Assembly (NCBI GenBank): GCA_014382645.1
Contig: JACNJI010000407.1
Location: 1-9,092, forward strand
Source of the DNA: Verrucomicrobiota bacterium
GTDB lineage: Bacteria; Verrucomicrobiota; Verrucomicrobiia; Opitutales; Seribacteraceae
Direction of reading: 5' to 3'
Length of the DNA: 9,092 nt
The notes beneath the pieces were generated by a model. The model was not told where the DNA came from and did no database searches. It worked only from the letters and a program-made list of their open reading frames with translations. Position numbers and translations under genes: made by a program. Positions 1 through 6,228 of this stretch are shown here, one piece after another. Each line of letters opens with the position of its first letter. Within the stretch, counting starts at the first letter, position 1.

Positions 1-135
1 CGGTTGATGCTGATCGTCATCGGTTGACTTAAAAGAACACCGGAAGAGGCGCTTCCATGGTAGCGCCTAACGGCCCTCCTCCTCTATCTGTTAGCGGCTC
101 TTACCGACTGGCCGCAAGGATGACTAGATCGGGGA
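1..135 (+). pseudogene. pgsA: Damaged 5' part of pgsA (N-terminal region)
   Basis: This stretch should encode the N-terminus and the first half of the CDP-alcohol phosphatidyltransferase signature, D-G-x2-A-R-x8-G-x3-D-x3-D. In the frame of the intact part, the codons from 64 on read as a membrane helix (LTALLLYLLAALTDW), which is what a PgsA should have here. The signature then reads Q-G-stop-L-D-R at codons 115-132, where D-G-x-x-A-R is expected. The Arg at 130-132 is exactly eight residues before the next signature Gly, so the register is kept. In-frame stops lie at 25-27, 61-63 and 121-123. Around 55-70 the reading looks as if it switches frame and back. No convincing start codon or NLPN-LT type N-terminus is visible. 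Either the sequence here is of poor quality because it is the end of a contig, or the gene is broken. I favour poor sequence, because the opposite edge is damaged too. Confidence 0.6.
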
Positions 136-579
136 ATGGGGAAAGTTTCTGATTTTGGAAAGTTTATGGACGCCCTTTGCGACAAGATTCTTACACTTGG
201 CATGTTCGTAAGCCTCCTGACGATCGGCGTCATCGATCGATGGGCTCTATTTCCCGTACTGCTCATTTTATCGCGAGAGCTCCTCATCACCGGTCTGCGA
301 CTCGTTGCTGCTTGCAAGGGTATAACCTTGGCTGCAGAAAAGGTAGGCAAGCTCAAGACCGTCATCCAACTCACCTGCATCAGTCTCTTTCTTGGAGAAA
401 TGACTATGCTAGACGATCTAGCCGACAAAATGCCGATCAACTTTTACGAGCCATTACTCGAGGCGGTATCGGGAGCAGCCAACGCAACCTTAATACTGGC
501 CACGTTGCTCACTGTCTTTTCAGGTGTAGTATACTTGGCAAAGTACTGGAACCTCTTTATGGACGAGGAAGAGAAGTGA
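136..579 (+). CDS. pgsA: CDP-diacylglycerol--glycerol-3-phosphate 3-phosphatidyltransferase (PGP synthase), 5' part damaged
   Basis: PgsA is an inner-membrane enzyme that joins CDP-diacylglycerol and glycerol-3-phosphate to give phosphatidylglycerophosphate and CMP, the committed step to phosphatidylglycerol. The 147 residues readable from ATG 136 start inside the catalytic signature: G8, D12 and D16 (GKFMDALCDK) are the G-x3-D-x3-D half. They are followed by hydrophobic segments at about 18-33, 37-60 and 108-135, and by the family stretch SRELLITGLR and KVGKLKT. The family is usually about 180-200 residues, so some 40-50 residues are missing. ATG 136 is only the first usable start after an in-frame TGA at 121; the true start must lie further upstream, probably outside the window. 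Translation from 136 would give a protein lacking the first catalytic Asp and likely inactive. The stop TGA overlaps the GTG start of pgpA, which performs the next reaction, so family assignment is firm although the exact start is not. Confidence 0.85.
   Translation: MGKVSDFGKFMDALCDKILTLGMFVSLLTIGVIDRWALFPVLLILSRELLITGLRLVAACKGITLAAEKVGKLKTVIQLTCISLFLGEMTMLDDLADKMPINFYEPLLEAVSGAANATLILATLLTVFSGVVYLAKYWNLFMDEEEK
565..570 (+). promoter_or_regulatory. Ribosome binding site for pgpA
   Basis: GAGGAA lies inside the end of pgsA, five bases before the GTG at 576. It is one of the few clear Shine-Dalgarno sequences in the window and decides the pgpA start. Confidence 0.6.
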
Positions 580-1091
580 CGGACGCCCCTTTCCCCGCGT
601 CACAGGACTCCGGAGCGAATCGATTATTGCTCGGTCTAGCAACGTTAGGCCCTTTAGGCACTTGTTGTCCTGCTCCAGGAACTTTTGGTTCTCTTGCGGG
701 AGCGCTTGCCTTTCTCGCACTGGTGGAATGGTCGCATCTCCCTACATCCTTAATTTTGTGGGGATTCACGCTACTTGCCTTCCTCGCAATTCCGCTTTGC
801 TCGGCAGCCGAACGCATCCTTTGCAAACGCGATCCGGGAGAGATCATAATCGACGAATTCGTTGCCATGCCGCTGGTTTTCTGGGGCGTTTCGGATACTC
901 TTACCAGCACTGAAGGAACTCTCGAAAAATTGACCTTAACATGTGCCGGGTTTGTTCTTTTTCGTATCTTCGACATCTGGAAACCGTTGGGCATTAATCG
1001 CCTCCAAACGCTACCGAAAGGTCTCGGCGTAGTAGTCGATGATCTCGGAGCTGCATTCGCCGCCGGATTATGCTTATGGATATTTGCCTAA
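576..1091 (+). CDS. pgpA: Phosphatidylglycerophosphatase A
   Basis: PgpA removes the phosphate from phosphatidylglycerophosphate to give phosphatidylglycerol at the inner membrane, the step directly after PgsA. The 171-residue protein has the family's three blocks: a Pro/Gly-rich APGTFGSLAG loop (residues 33-42), the acidic motif DPGEIIIDE (86-94), and a C-terminal block FRIFDIWKPLG (129-139) leading to GLGVVVDDLGA (149-159) with the paired Asp 155-156. Hydrophobic stretches at about 40-50, 59-75 and 119-129 and at the C-terminus fit a small multi-span membrane protein. Length is normal for the family (about 160-170). I chose GTG 576 because it overlaps the pgsA stop in a GTGA, is preceded by GAGGAA, and gives the expected N-terminus. 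The frame stays open upstream to 177, but that stretch lies over pgsA and is not PgpA-like. Co-transcription and translational coupling with pgsA are likely. Confidence 0.93.
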   Translation: MTDAPFPASQDSGANRLLLGLATLGPLGTCCPAPGTFGSLAGALAFLALVEWSHLPTSLILWGFTLLAFLAIPLCSAAERILCKRDPGEIIIDEFVAMPLVFWGVSDTLTSTEGTLEKLTLTCAGFVLFRIFDIWKPLGINRLQTLPKGLGVVVDDLGAAFAAGLCLWIFA

Positions 1092-1140
1092 ACTTTTTCT
1101 TTGTCTTTTTTCCGTTTTAAGGCCCAAATCAAAATCGAAA

Positions 1141-1419
1141 ATGAGTGAAGATGCACGAGAAATAGTATTGGAGGTAACCAATCGGATGGGAGTTCATGCT
1201 CGCCCGGCCGCTATGATCGTGCGAATCGCCAATAACTATACCGGTGAAATCTGGGTCGAAAAAGACGGTGAACGAGTGAACGGAAAAAGTATTATGGGAA
1301 TCATGATGCTTGCCGCCGGAAAAGGAACGAAACTCATATTCCATACAGATTGTGAGAACGCAGAAGGTTTTTGCAAAGAGATGACCACACTCTTCGTGGG
1401 CAACTTTCAGGAAGAGTAG
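1141..1419 (+). CDS. ptsH: Phosphocarrier protein HPr
   Basis: HPr is the small cytoplasmic protein that takes phosphate from Enzyme I on a histidine and passes it to sugar-specific or regulatory PTS proteins. The 92-residue product has the catalytic motif MGVHARPAA with His19 (equivalent to His15 of classical HPr). It also has the regulatory motif NGKSIMGIMML with Ser50 (equivalent to Ser46, the target of HPr kinase/phosphorylase). Both are intact, so the protein could in principle serve transport and HprK-type regulation. Length is slightly above the usual 85-90. I chose ATG 1141 because it gives a standard HPr N-terminus; the frame is open from 1039, but that part overlaps pgpA. No Shine-Dalgarno is obvious. 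It sits 49 bases after pgpA on the same strand and may be read from that operon. The partner gene ptsI lies immediately downstream on the opposite strand. Confidence 0.95.
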   Translation: MSEDAREIVLEVTNRMGVHARPAAMIVRIANNYTGEIWVEKDGERVNGKSIMGIMMLAAGKGTKLIFHTDCENAEGFCKEMTTLFVGNFQEE

Positions 1420-1447
1420 CTCCGGTCAATGCGCGGATGGCTCTAGA

Positions 1448-3223
1448 CTATTCGGTAACATCGTATACGCCCGCCATTTTCTCATCATGAAAGGCTTTGA
1501 TTCTCACGAGAATCTGGGATGGTTGTTCCATCCGGTCAACTTCTTCGCGTAAATTTTCCGCCTCGAGGGTAGTGAAGCGACGGGCAAAAAACTTCAACTC
1601 CGGGATGAGGGGCGGAGCCACACTCATTTTGTCGATACCCAAACCCATCAATAATGCCGTAAAGTGAGGATCTCCTGCCATCTCACCGCATACGGACACC
1701 TCGACACCCTTCTTTCTCCCAACTTCGGCCACATGCCCCACGGCTCGAATCACTGCAGGGTGATGGGGTTCGTAGAGATAGGCCATCTGATTGTTAATCC
1801 TATCAACAGCAAGAAGATACTGAACGAGATCGTTAGTTCCGATGCTGAAGAAATCAGCGTGCTCGGCCAAAAGATCACAAATGGTAACGGCGGCAGGAGT
1901 CTCGATCATACAACCCACGGGAATTTGCGGATCAAACGCCTCTCCTCTTTTCTCCAGTTGTGTTTTCGCCTCATCGAGAACTTCTCGGGCGCTGAGCATT
2001 TCTCCGACTCCGCTAATCATAGGGAACATTATCTTGACCTTACCGAAGGCGCTGGCCCTCAAGATCGCCCTTAATTGAGTCAGAAAGACATCCTTGTTGC
2101 GCAGGCAAAACCGAATGGCTCTGAAGCCCATGAATGAATTATCCTCCTTTACGCGAACAGAGGATCCAAGAACCTTGTCGCCACCCAAGTCAAGAGTACG
2201 GATCGTCACCGGCAGGGGAGAAGATGCTTCCACCACTGCCTTATATTCTTGAAACTGTTCCTCCTCATCGGGCATTCGATTGCGCCGAAGAAAAACGGAC
2301 TCTGTTCGAAAAAGTCCTACGCCAAGGGCACCGTTTTCGTTCGCTTTCGCCACCTCCTCGGGAGAATCAGCATTGGCGAAGACGGTCAACTTCCGGCCAT
2401 CGGCGGTCTCGGCGGGCAAGGAACTTTCATCGACCACGAGGTCCAAAAGCTTCTTCCGCTTAATACTCACTTTCCCGTAGCGGAAAAGAGTTTGTTCGTC
2501 CGGATTGATGACGACCGTTCCCTCGAAACCATCGACAAGTACGGTGTCCCCGTCCTGCAAGTGTACGGTCAACTCACTGAGTCCCACAACCGCGGGGATC
2601 TCACCCGCTCGGGCCATAATCACTGCATGACTGGAACGACCGCCACTATCAGTGGCGATGCCGAGAATCTTCGACCTGTCCAGCGAAGCCGTATCAGATG
2701 GCGTGAGATCTTCGGAAACAAGCACTCTGGGTTCATCCAGAAAAACAGTGCCCGAACCCGTAGCTCCGAGGAGGTTACGTAAAAGACGACGAGTGACGTC
2801 CCGAACATCGGAAGCTCGCTCACGCAGGTATTGATCTTCCAGTCCGTCAAAGAAATCAAGGTAACGAGAGCTAACCCGATGCAGACATTGCTCAATGTTA
2901 TCTCCCGTTTGATGAACCTCTCCGACAATGTCGTCGATCAAGGCCTGATCCTCCAGCACGAGGACATGCGCATCGAAAATGGAGGCCTCGCGTTCCCCCA
3001 GACTTTTCCCAACGTCGGCTCGAATTGCCTGAATCTGTTCACGGGTTTCTAACAATGCTTGCTCGAAACGAGTAATCTCAGCTTTCTGAATTTCCTTGGG
3101 TACTGAGTAACAAGGCACCTCCACTTCTCCATGAAGAAAGCGGAATACACGACCGTGGGCGACGCCGGGGGAGGCAGCTATGCCGTGAAGGATGATTTCA
3201 CGTCTTTGGGTATCTTCAGGCAT
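1448..3223 (-). CDS. ptsI: Phosphoenolpyruvate--protein phosphotransferase (PTS Enzyme I)
   Basis: Enzyme I autophosphorylates from phosphoenolpyruvate, releasing pyruvate, and hands the phosphate to HPr in the cytoplasm. The 591-residue length is close to the usual 570-590. Domains in order: N-terminal HPr-binding and helical region (about 10-150); phosphohistidine domain with GGRSSHAVIMAR and active His199; C-terminal PEP-binding barrel with FRTE (305-308), RTLDLGGDK (342-350), GFRAIR (366-371), the signature DFFSIGTNDLVQYLLAVDR (457-475) and catalytic Cys512 in VCGEMAGD. All key residues expected for PEP binding and catalysis are present. Small departures from the common consensus are SSH-AV for TSH-TA at the active His and DNSFMG for ENPFLG. 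ATG 3223 gives a standard N-terminus (IILHGIAASPGVAHG); no Shine-Dalgarno is seen, but a hairpin lies just upstream. The gene follows ispE on the same strand after 97 bases and converges on ptsH with 28 bases between stops. Confidence 0.97.
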   Translation of the reverse strand: MPEDTQRREIILHGIAASPGVAHGRVFRFLHGEVEVPCYSVPKEIQKAEITRFEQALLETREQIQAIRADVGKSLGEREASIFDAHVLVLEDQALIDDIVGEVHQTGDNIEQCLHRVSSRYLDFFDGLEDQYLRERASDVRDVTRRLLRNLLGATGSGTVFLDEPRVLVSEDLTPSDTASLDRSKILGIATDSGGRSSHAVIMARAGEIPAVVGLSELTVHLQDGDTVLVDGFEGTVVINPDEQTLFRYGKVSIKRKKLLDLVVDESSLPAETADGRKLTVFANADSPEEVAKANENGALGVGLFRTESVFLRRNRMPDEEEQFQEYKAVVEASSPLPVTIRTLDLGGDKVLGSSVRVKEDNSFMGFRAIRFCLRNKDVFLTQLRAILRASAFGKVKIMFPMISGVGEMLSAREVLDEAKTQLEKRGEAFDPQIPVGCMIETPAAVTICDLLAEHADFFSIGTNDLVQYLLAVDRINNQMAYLYEPHHPAVIRAVGHVAEVGRKKGVEVSVCGEMAGDPHFTALLMGLGIDKMSVAPPLIPELKFFARRFTTLEAENLREEVDRMEQPSQILVRIKAFHDEKMAGVYDVTE

Positions 3224-3233
3224 GGAAAATAAA

Positions 3234-3249
3234 TCTCAGGTAACTGAGA
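3234..3249 (-). repeat. Inverted repeat just upstream of ptsI
   Basis: TCTCAG-GTAA-CTGAGA is a perfect 6-bp inverted repeat with a four-base loop, ending ten bases before the ptsI start codon in the leader. It sits where a Shine-Dalgarno would be expected, and none is visible. It could be an RNA hairpin affecting ptsI translation or a small operator. A palindrome this short can also arise by chance. Confidence 0.35.
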
Positions 3250-3286
3250 GGGAGAAATAATGCCTGAAATTGGTCGATTCCGCCAC

Positions 3287-3307
3287 AAAAAAAGAAGCTC
3301 TTCTTTT
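3287..3307 (-). terminator. Possible weak terminator after ispE
   Basis: Read on the minus strand, AAAAGAAG-AG-CTTCTTTT forms an inverted repeat of eight bases per arm (3290-3307), realistically about seven pairs with a four-base loop. The distal arm runs into a stretch of seven T (3293-3287). It overlaps the ispE TAA stop. The stem is nearly all A-T, so it would be a weak terminator, or a partial one between ispE and ptsI. Confidence 0.35.
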
Positions 3308-4202
3308 AGGCGAAAGCGGTTTCTTCAACAAAGCATTCCTGTCCCCAAGCAGAACGGATTGCATCGATTCCATCGGCAATTTCCAAATCGTTCTCCAACA
3401 GAGCGAAACAACATGAGCCACTACCGCTCATTCCACATGTCCAACCAAATTTCTTGCTCAAATCATCGAGCAGTACGGGAAATCCCGGACATTTTTCAAA
3501 GACGGGCTTTTGCAGGTCGTTTGCCAGCAAAACATCCACGCCATCGTTTCCTTTGATCCATGCAGCCAAACGAGCGACTGCACCCACCTTGTCGGAATAC
3601 CAATCGGGATTGCGAGCAAGGCGACCGTAAACCTCCGGCGTATCCATTCCCAAACTTGGAGCGAAAAGAAGCAGACGGTCTCCGCGAAACCTTTCGGCAA
3701 CTCCAGCAGCCAGAGGCTTTACCAATTCTCCCCTCCCCTCCAACAAACAAGGTTCGCCGAATAAGAAGAGCGGACAATCCGCCCCCAGTTCCCCCGCCAA
3801 GTCCAAGAGGGTTTCCAATGGCAAGGGAACCGTGGCCAGTAGGTTTAGCGCGTGCAAGGTAGCCACTGCATTGGAACTCCCGCCACCCAAACCACCGCCA
3901 ACCGGAATACGCTTGCTGATAGTGATGCAAACGTTCCATTCACGCCTCGCCATACTCAGCCATGCCTTCGCCGCCCTCGCTGCAAGATTCTCCTCTCCTG
4001 CCGGCAATTGCAACCCCGGACAAAGGCAATCGATCTCTCCATGCCCTAGCCTCGCCTCGATGGTGACGACGTCTCCAAAAAGCAAAGGAGCCGCAACGGA
4101 AAGAATGTCATGAAAGCCATCGGAGCGCTTGCCTGTGACGGCGAGAAATAGATTCACCTTCGCCGGTGAAAAAACGCTAATGCTTCGAATTCCTGACTTC
4201 AT
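3306..4202 (-). CDS. ispE: 4-diphosphocytidyl-2-C-methyl-D-erythritol kinase
   Basis: IspE is a cytoplasmic GHMP-family kinase that uses ATP to phosphorylate CDP-methylerythritol, step 4 of the MEP route to isopentenyl diphosphate. The 298-residue protein has the substrate motif SPAKVNLFLAVTGKRSDGFH (12-31) with catalytic Lys15. It has the ATP-binding glycine loop PVGGGLGGGSSNA (100-112), the catalytic Asp142 in LGADCPLFLFG, and the C-terminal MSGSGS motif that closes the active site. Length is typical (about 280-300). The loop has Asn111 where most homologues have Asp, a minor change. ATG 4202 gives a standard N-terminus; no clear Shine-Dalgarno precedes it. The gene is divergent from the pyrF-ispD-ispF operon, which encodes the enzymes immediately before and after it in the pathway, so the two transcripts probably share a control region. 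ptsI follows downstream on the same strand. Confidence 0.96.
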   Translation of the reverse strand: MKSGIRSISVFSPAKVNLFLAVTGKRSDGFHDILSVAAPLLFGDVVTIEARLGHGEIDCLCPGLQLPAGEENLAARAAKAWLSMARREWNVCITISKRIPVGGGLGGGSSNAVATLHALNLLATVPLPLETLLDLAGELGADCPLFLFGEPCLLEGRGELVKPLAAGVAERFRGDRLLLFAPSLGMDTPEVYGRLARNPDWYSDKVGAVARLAAWIKGNDGVDVLLANDLQKPVFEKCPGFPVLLDDLSKKFGWTCGMSGSGSCCFALLENDLEIADGIDAIRSAWGQECFVEETAFA

Positions 4203-4276
4203 GAATGATTTCGTCTAGCACTCAGTTTCCATTCAGGCGAACCGAAATAAAAGTTTGCCCGATTCCCTTTTCGCGC
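4203..4276. promoter_or_regulatory. Divergent promoter region between ispE and pyrF
   Basis: This roughly 75-base spacer separates the start codons of two diverging transcripts, so both promoters should lie in it or run into the gene ends. I see A/T-rich patches (for example AAATAAAAG near 4245) but no convincing -35/-10 pair in either direction. An ATG at 4205 keeps the pyrF frame open through the spacer, but the peptide it would add is not PyrF-like. The regulatory role is inferred from layout only. Confidence 0.4.
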
Positions 4277-5017
4277 ATGATGCTCGCATTGATGCAGACG
4301 CAAAAGTCAACCGAAGTGATTCTAGCTCTGGACGTGGAGTCTAGAAGCCGAGCCGAAACGATAATTCAAGCTGCGGGAGAAAACCTAAAGTGGATCAAAA
4401 TCGGTCTGCAAACCTACCTTCGTGACGGGCCAACCTTCGTGTGCGACTTGGCGAGTGAGGGCAAAAACATCTTTCTCGACCTGAAACTGCACGACATCCC
4501 GAACACAATGGCTAAAGCCATAGAAAGCCTTGCGAACCTTCCTATTTCTATGCTTACGGTCCACGCATCGGCGGGCTCGGAAGCCTTGGCCCGCTGCTCC
4601 GACACCATGCGCGAGGCACTCCCTGAAGCCACCTTGCTCGCAGTAACCGTCCTGACCTCCATGAACGCGGAAAACCTCAATAGACTGGGAGTAATGAACA
4701 CCCCCGAAGATCAAGTGACCAGGCTCGCCAAGCTTGCCACCGAGGCGGGAGTCGGAGGAATAGTCTGCTCCCCCAAGGAATTAAGCTCGCTCTCCGACGC
4801 TTTGCCTTCGGGAGTGACTTTTGTTACGCCTGGTATTCGTCCAGCAGGCTCCGATCTCGGAGATCAAAAGCGCGTCATGACACCCGCCGAGGCTTCTCAA
4901 GCAGGGGCTAACTATCTAGTAATCGGTCGGCCTATTCTAGAAGCAGAAAACCCCTACGAAGTCATTGCCGGAATCCAAGAAGAACTGGCTTCAAGTCAAC
5001 AGTCTCCTCTCTCATGA
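4277..5017 (+). CDS. pyrF: Orotidine 5'-phosphate decarboxylase
   Basis: PyrF decarboxylates OMP to UMP, the last step of de novo pyrimidine synthesis, as a cytoplasmic TIM-barrel dimer. From ATG 4277 the protein has 246 residues. It opens with EVILALDV (first strand, Asp19) and has the active-site motif FLDLKLHDIPNT with Asp68, Lys70 and Asp73. It ends with the phosphate-binding strands VTPGIRPAG and NYLVIGRPI. Three in-frame ATGs are plausible: 4277, 4280 and 4292. The last gives MQTQKSTEV and best matches the short N-termini of homologues. The ATG at 4205 would add 24 unrelated residues and overlap the divergent promoter region. No Shine-Dalgarno is visible before any of them. The stop overlaps the ispD start by ATGA. 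UMP is needed for CTP, which IspD consumes, but that functional link is only an inference. Confidence 0.95.
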   Translation: MMLALMQTQKSTEVILALDVESRSRAETIIQAAGENLKWIKIGLQTYLRDGPTFVCDLASEGKNIFLDLKLHDIPNTMAKAIESLANLPISMLTVHASAGSEALARCSDTMREALPEATLLAVTVLTSMNAENLNRLGVMNTPEDQVTRLAKLATEAGVGGIVCSPKELSSLSDALPSGVTFVTPGIRPAGSDLGDQKRVMTPAEASQAGANYLVIGRPILEAENPYEVIAGIQEELASSQQSPLS

Positions 5018-5721
5018 ACGCAGCCATCCTGCTTGCCGCGGGTCGCGGTAGTCGCATGCGGAACAGCGTAACTGACAAGATTCTATACGAAGTGGGAGGA
5101 TGCACGTTATTCGCCAAATCCCTGCTTGCTTTTCGTGCGGCGGCCGTAGCTGGCTTGTGGGTAGTGGCTTATCGCGATGAATCGCAGAAAGAAAGATTGG
5201 CAAACGATATAGCCAAGATGGCTCCCGATGACGTCGAAGTCATCCTAGTGGAAGGTGGAGAAGAACGACGTGACTCCGTACAAAATGCTCTTGCGAAGAT
5301 TCCGCCTGAAACAAAAATCATCTTCGTACATGATTGCGCACGCCCAATGATTAAAGCGAAAAGCCTGACCAAGCTTCTTTCCGTAGCAATCGAAACCGGA
5401 GGGGCAACACTGGCTCATCCGGTGAGAGACACGCTCAAACAGACTCGGGAGGGGCAAGGTCCCCACCCCATTGCCGATCATACCGTCGACCGGAGTAAAC
5501 TATGGGCAATGGAAACTCCGCAAACCTTTCAAGCCGAACTACTGCGGGAAGGTATGGCCCGAGTCGTCTCGGAAAACTTATCCGTCACAGACGAAACTTC
5601 CGCCGTGGAACTACTCGGTCATCCAGTATCCCTCGTGGATCCGGGATATCCGAATCCCAAAGTCACCACACCGTCGGACTTGTCGTATATCGAATTTCTA
5701 ATTAACCAGGACAACGCATGA
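5014..5721 (+). CDS. ispD: 2-C-methyl-D-erythritol 4-phosphate cytidylyltransferase
   Basis: IspD transfers CMP from CTP to methylerythritol phosphate, giving CDP-methylerythritol and pyrophosphate, step 3 of the MEP pathway. The 235-residue protein starts with the nucleotide-binding loop ILLAAGRGSRM (5-15) including Arg14, followed by Lys22. It continues with GGEERRDSV (81-89), VHDCARP (105-111; usually VHDAARP), METPQTF in place of the usual QTPQ motif, VTDETSAVE, and the C-terminal PNPKVTTPSDL with the substrate-binding Lys. Length is normal (about 225-240). ATG 5014 overlaps the pyrF stop in ATGA. The bases before it are pyrimidine-rich with no Shine-Dalgarno, so translation probably depends on ribosomes finishing pyrF. 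The gene is the middle one of pyrF-ispD-ispF. Confidence 0.95.
   Translation: MNAAILLAAGRGSRMRNSVTDKILYEVGGCTLFAKSLLAFRAAAVAGLWVVAYRDESQKERLANDIAKMAPDDVEVILVEGGEERRDSVQNALAKIPPETKIIFVHDCARPMIKAKSLTKLLSVAIETGGATLAHPVRDTLKQTREGQGPHPIADHTVDRSKLWAMETPQTFQAELLREGMARVVSENLSVTDETSAVELLGHPVSLVDPGYPNPKVTTPSDLSYIEFLINQDNA
5708..5711 (+). promoter_or_regulatory. Ribosome binding site for ispF
   Basis: AGGA within the end of ispD lies six bases before the ispF ATG at 5718. It supports that start and contrasts with ispD, which has none. Confidence 0.5.
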
Positions 5722-6209
5722 ACCACCCTTTCCGTATCGGCCAAGGTTACGACGTTCACCGATTCGCCAAGGGACGAAAGCTAATACTTGGAGGAGTTGA
5801 GATTCCCCATGCACTGGGACTAGAAGGACACTCCGACGCCGACTGTTTGACGCACGCTCTCGCCGATGCCATTCTGGGTGCCCTCGCTCTCCCCGACATC
5901 GGGGTGCACTTCCCGCCGAGCGACCCGACTCTGGAGGGGATCGACTCCATGAAGATCCTGCTAAAGGCGAAAGAACAATGTGAGGCCAAAGGCTATCTCA
6001 TCGGTAATGTGGACGCCACGATAATTGCCGAAAAACCTACGATCTCACCCTACGTTGACGCGATGAAAGAGAGATTAGCCCAAATCCTCGACGTGGAGAC
6101 GAACCAAATTGGCATAAAGGCTACGACCAATGAAGGCATCGGTGGAATCGGCCGTGGCGAAGGGATCGGGGCCCATGCCGTGTGCCTGCTCGTTTCGAAC
6201 TCGAGATAG
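5718..6209 (+). CDS. ispF: 2-C-methyl-D-erythritol 2,4-cyclodiphosphate synthase
   Basis: IspF is a homotrimeric, metal-dependent enzyme that closes the product of IspE into methylerythritol cyclodiphosphate with release of CMP, step 5 of the MEP pathway. The 163-residue protein has the metal ligands Asp12 and His14 in GQGYDVHRF and His46 in GHSDADCLTHALADA. It also has the loop DIGVHFPPSDP, and the C-terminal KATTNEGIGGIGRGEGIGA that lines the nucleotide site. Common positions that differ are LPDIGVHF for LGDIGKHF and KPT for the usual PK; neither touches a metal ligand. Length is typical (about 155-165). ATG 5718 overlaps the ispD stop (ATGA) and has an AGGA at the right distance. The gene ends the pyrF operon, seven bases from the ndk stop on the other strand, with a hairpin across both stops. 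Confidence 0.97.
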   Translation: MNHPFRIGQGYDVHRFAKGRKLILGGVEIPHALGLEGHSDADCLTHALADAILGALALPDIGVHFPPSDPTLEGIDSMKILLKAKEQCEAKGYLIGNVDATIIAEKPTISPYVDAMKERLAQILDVETNQIGIKATTNEGIGGIGRGEGIGAHAVCLLVSNSR

Positions 6210-6228
6210 CCTCGGTCTAGGCTATTTC
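6203..6228. terminator. Hairpin between convergent ispF and ndk, probable bidirectional terminator
   Basis: GAGATAGCCT (6203-6212) pairs with AGGCTATTTC (6219-6228) around a six-base loop, giving ten pairs with one G-U. The ispF stop (6207-6209) lies in one arm, and the ndk stop (6217-6219) straddles the loop and the other arm. There is no long T tract on either side, only TTTC with A-rich sequence beyond on the + side. Termination is therefore inferred from position and symmetry; the hairpin could also protect 3' ends. Confidence 0.55.

Noticed and set aside
121..123. UGA in pgsA as a recoded sense codon
   Set aside because: pgsA, pyrF, ispD and clpC all end in UGA at the right place, and other stops occur nearby in the same stretch.
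177..575. Upstream extension of the pgpA frame, open from 177
   Set aside because: It lies entirely over the well-matched pgsA frame, and its peptide does not look like PgpA; the GTG at 576 with GAGGAA is the natural start.
1039..1140. In-frame upstream start for ptsH
   Set aside because: It overlaps pgpA and adds residues absent from HPr; ATG 1141 gives the standard N-terminus.
1413..1444. Possible terminator between ptsH and ptsI
   Set aside because: AGAG/CTCT and TCCG/CGGA can pair, but only with a 4x3 internal loop and a nine-base loop and without a T tract; too weak to call.
2249..2782. Long + strand open frame of 177 codons inside ptsI
   Set aside because: It is antisense to the strongly conserved Enzyme I gene and shows no recognisable domain; it is a shadow frame.
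3496..3939. 147-codon minus-strand frame overlapping ispE
   Set aside because: It lies within ispE in another frame, with composition typical of a shadow and no motif.
4205..4276. Earliest ATG for pyrF
   Set aside because: It would add 24 residues unlike any PyrF N-terminus and fill the divergent promoter spacer.
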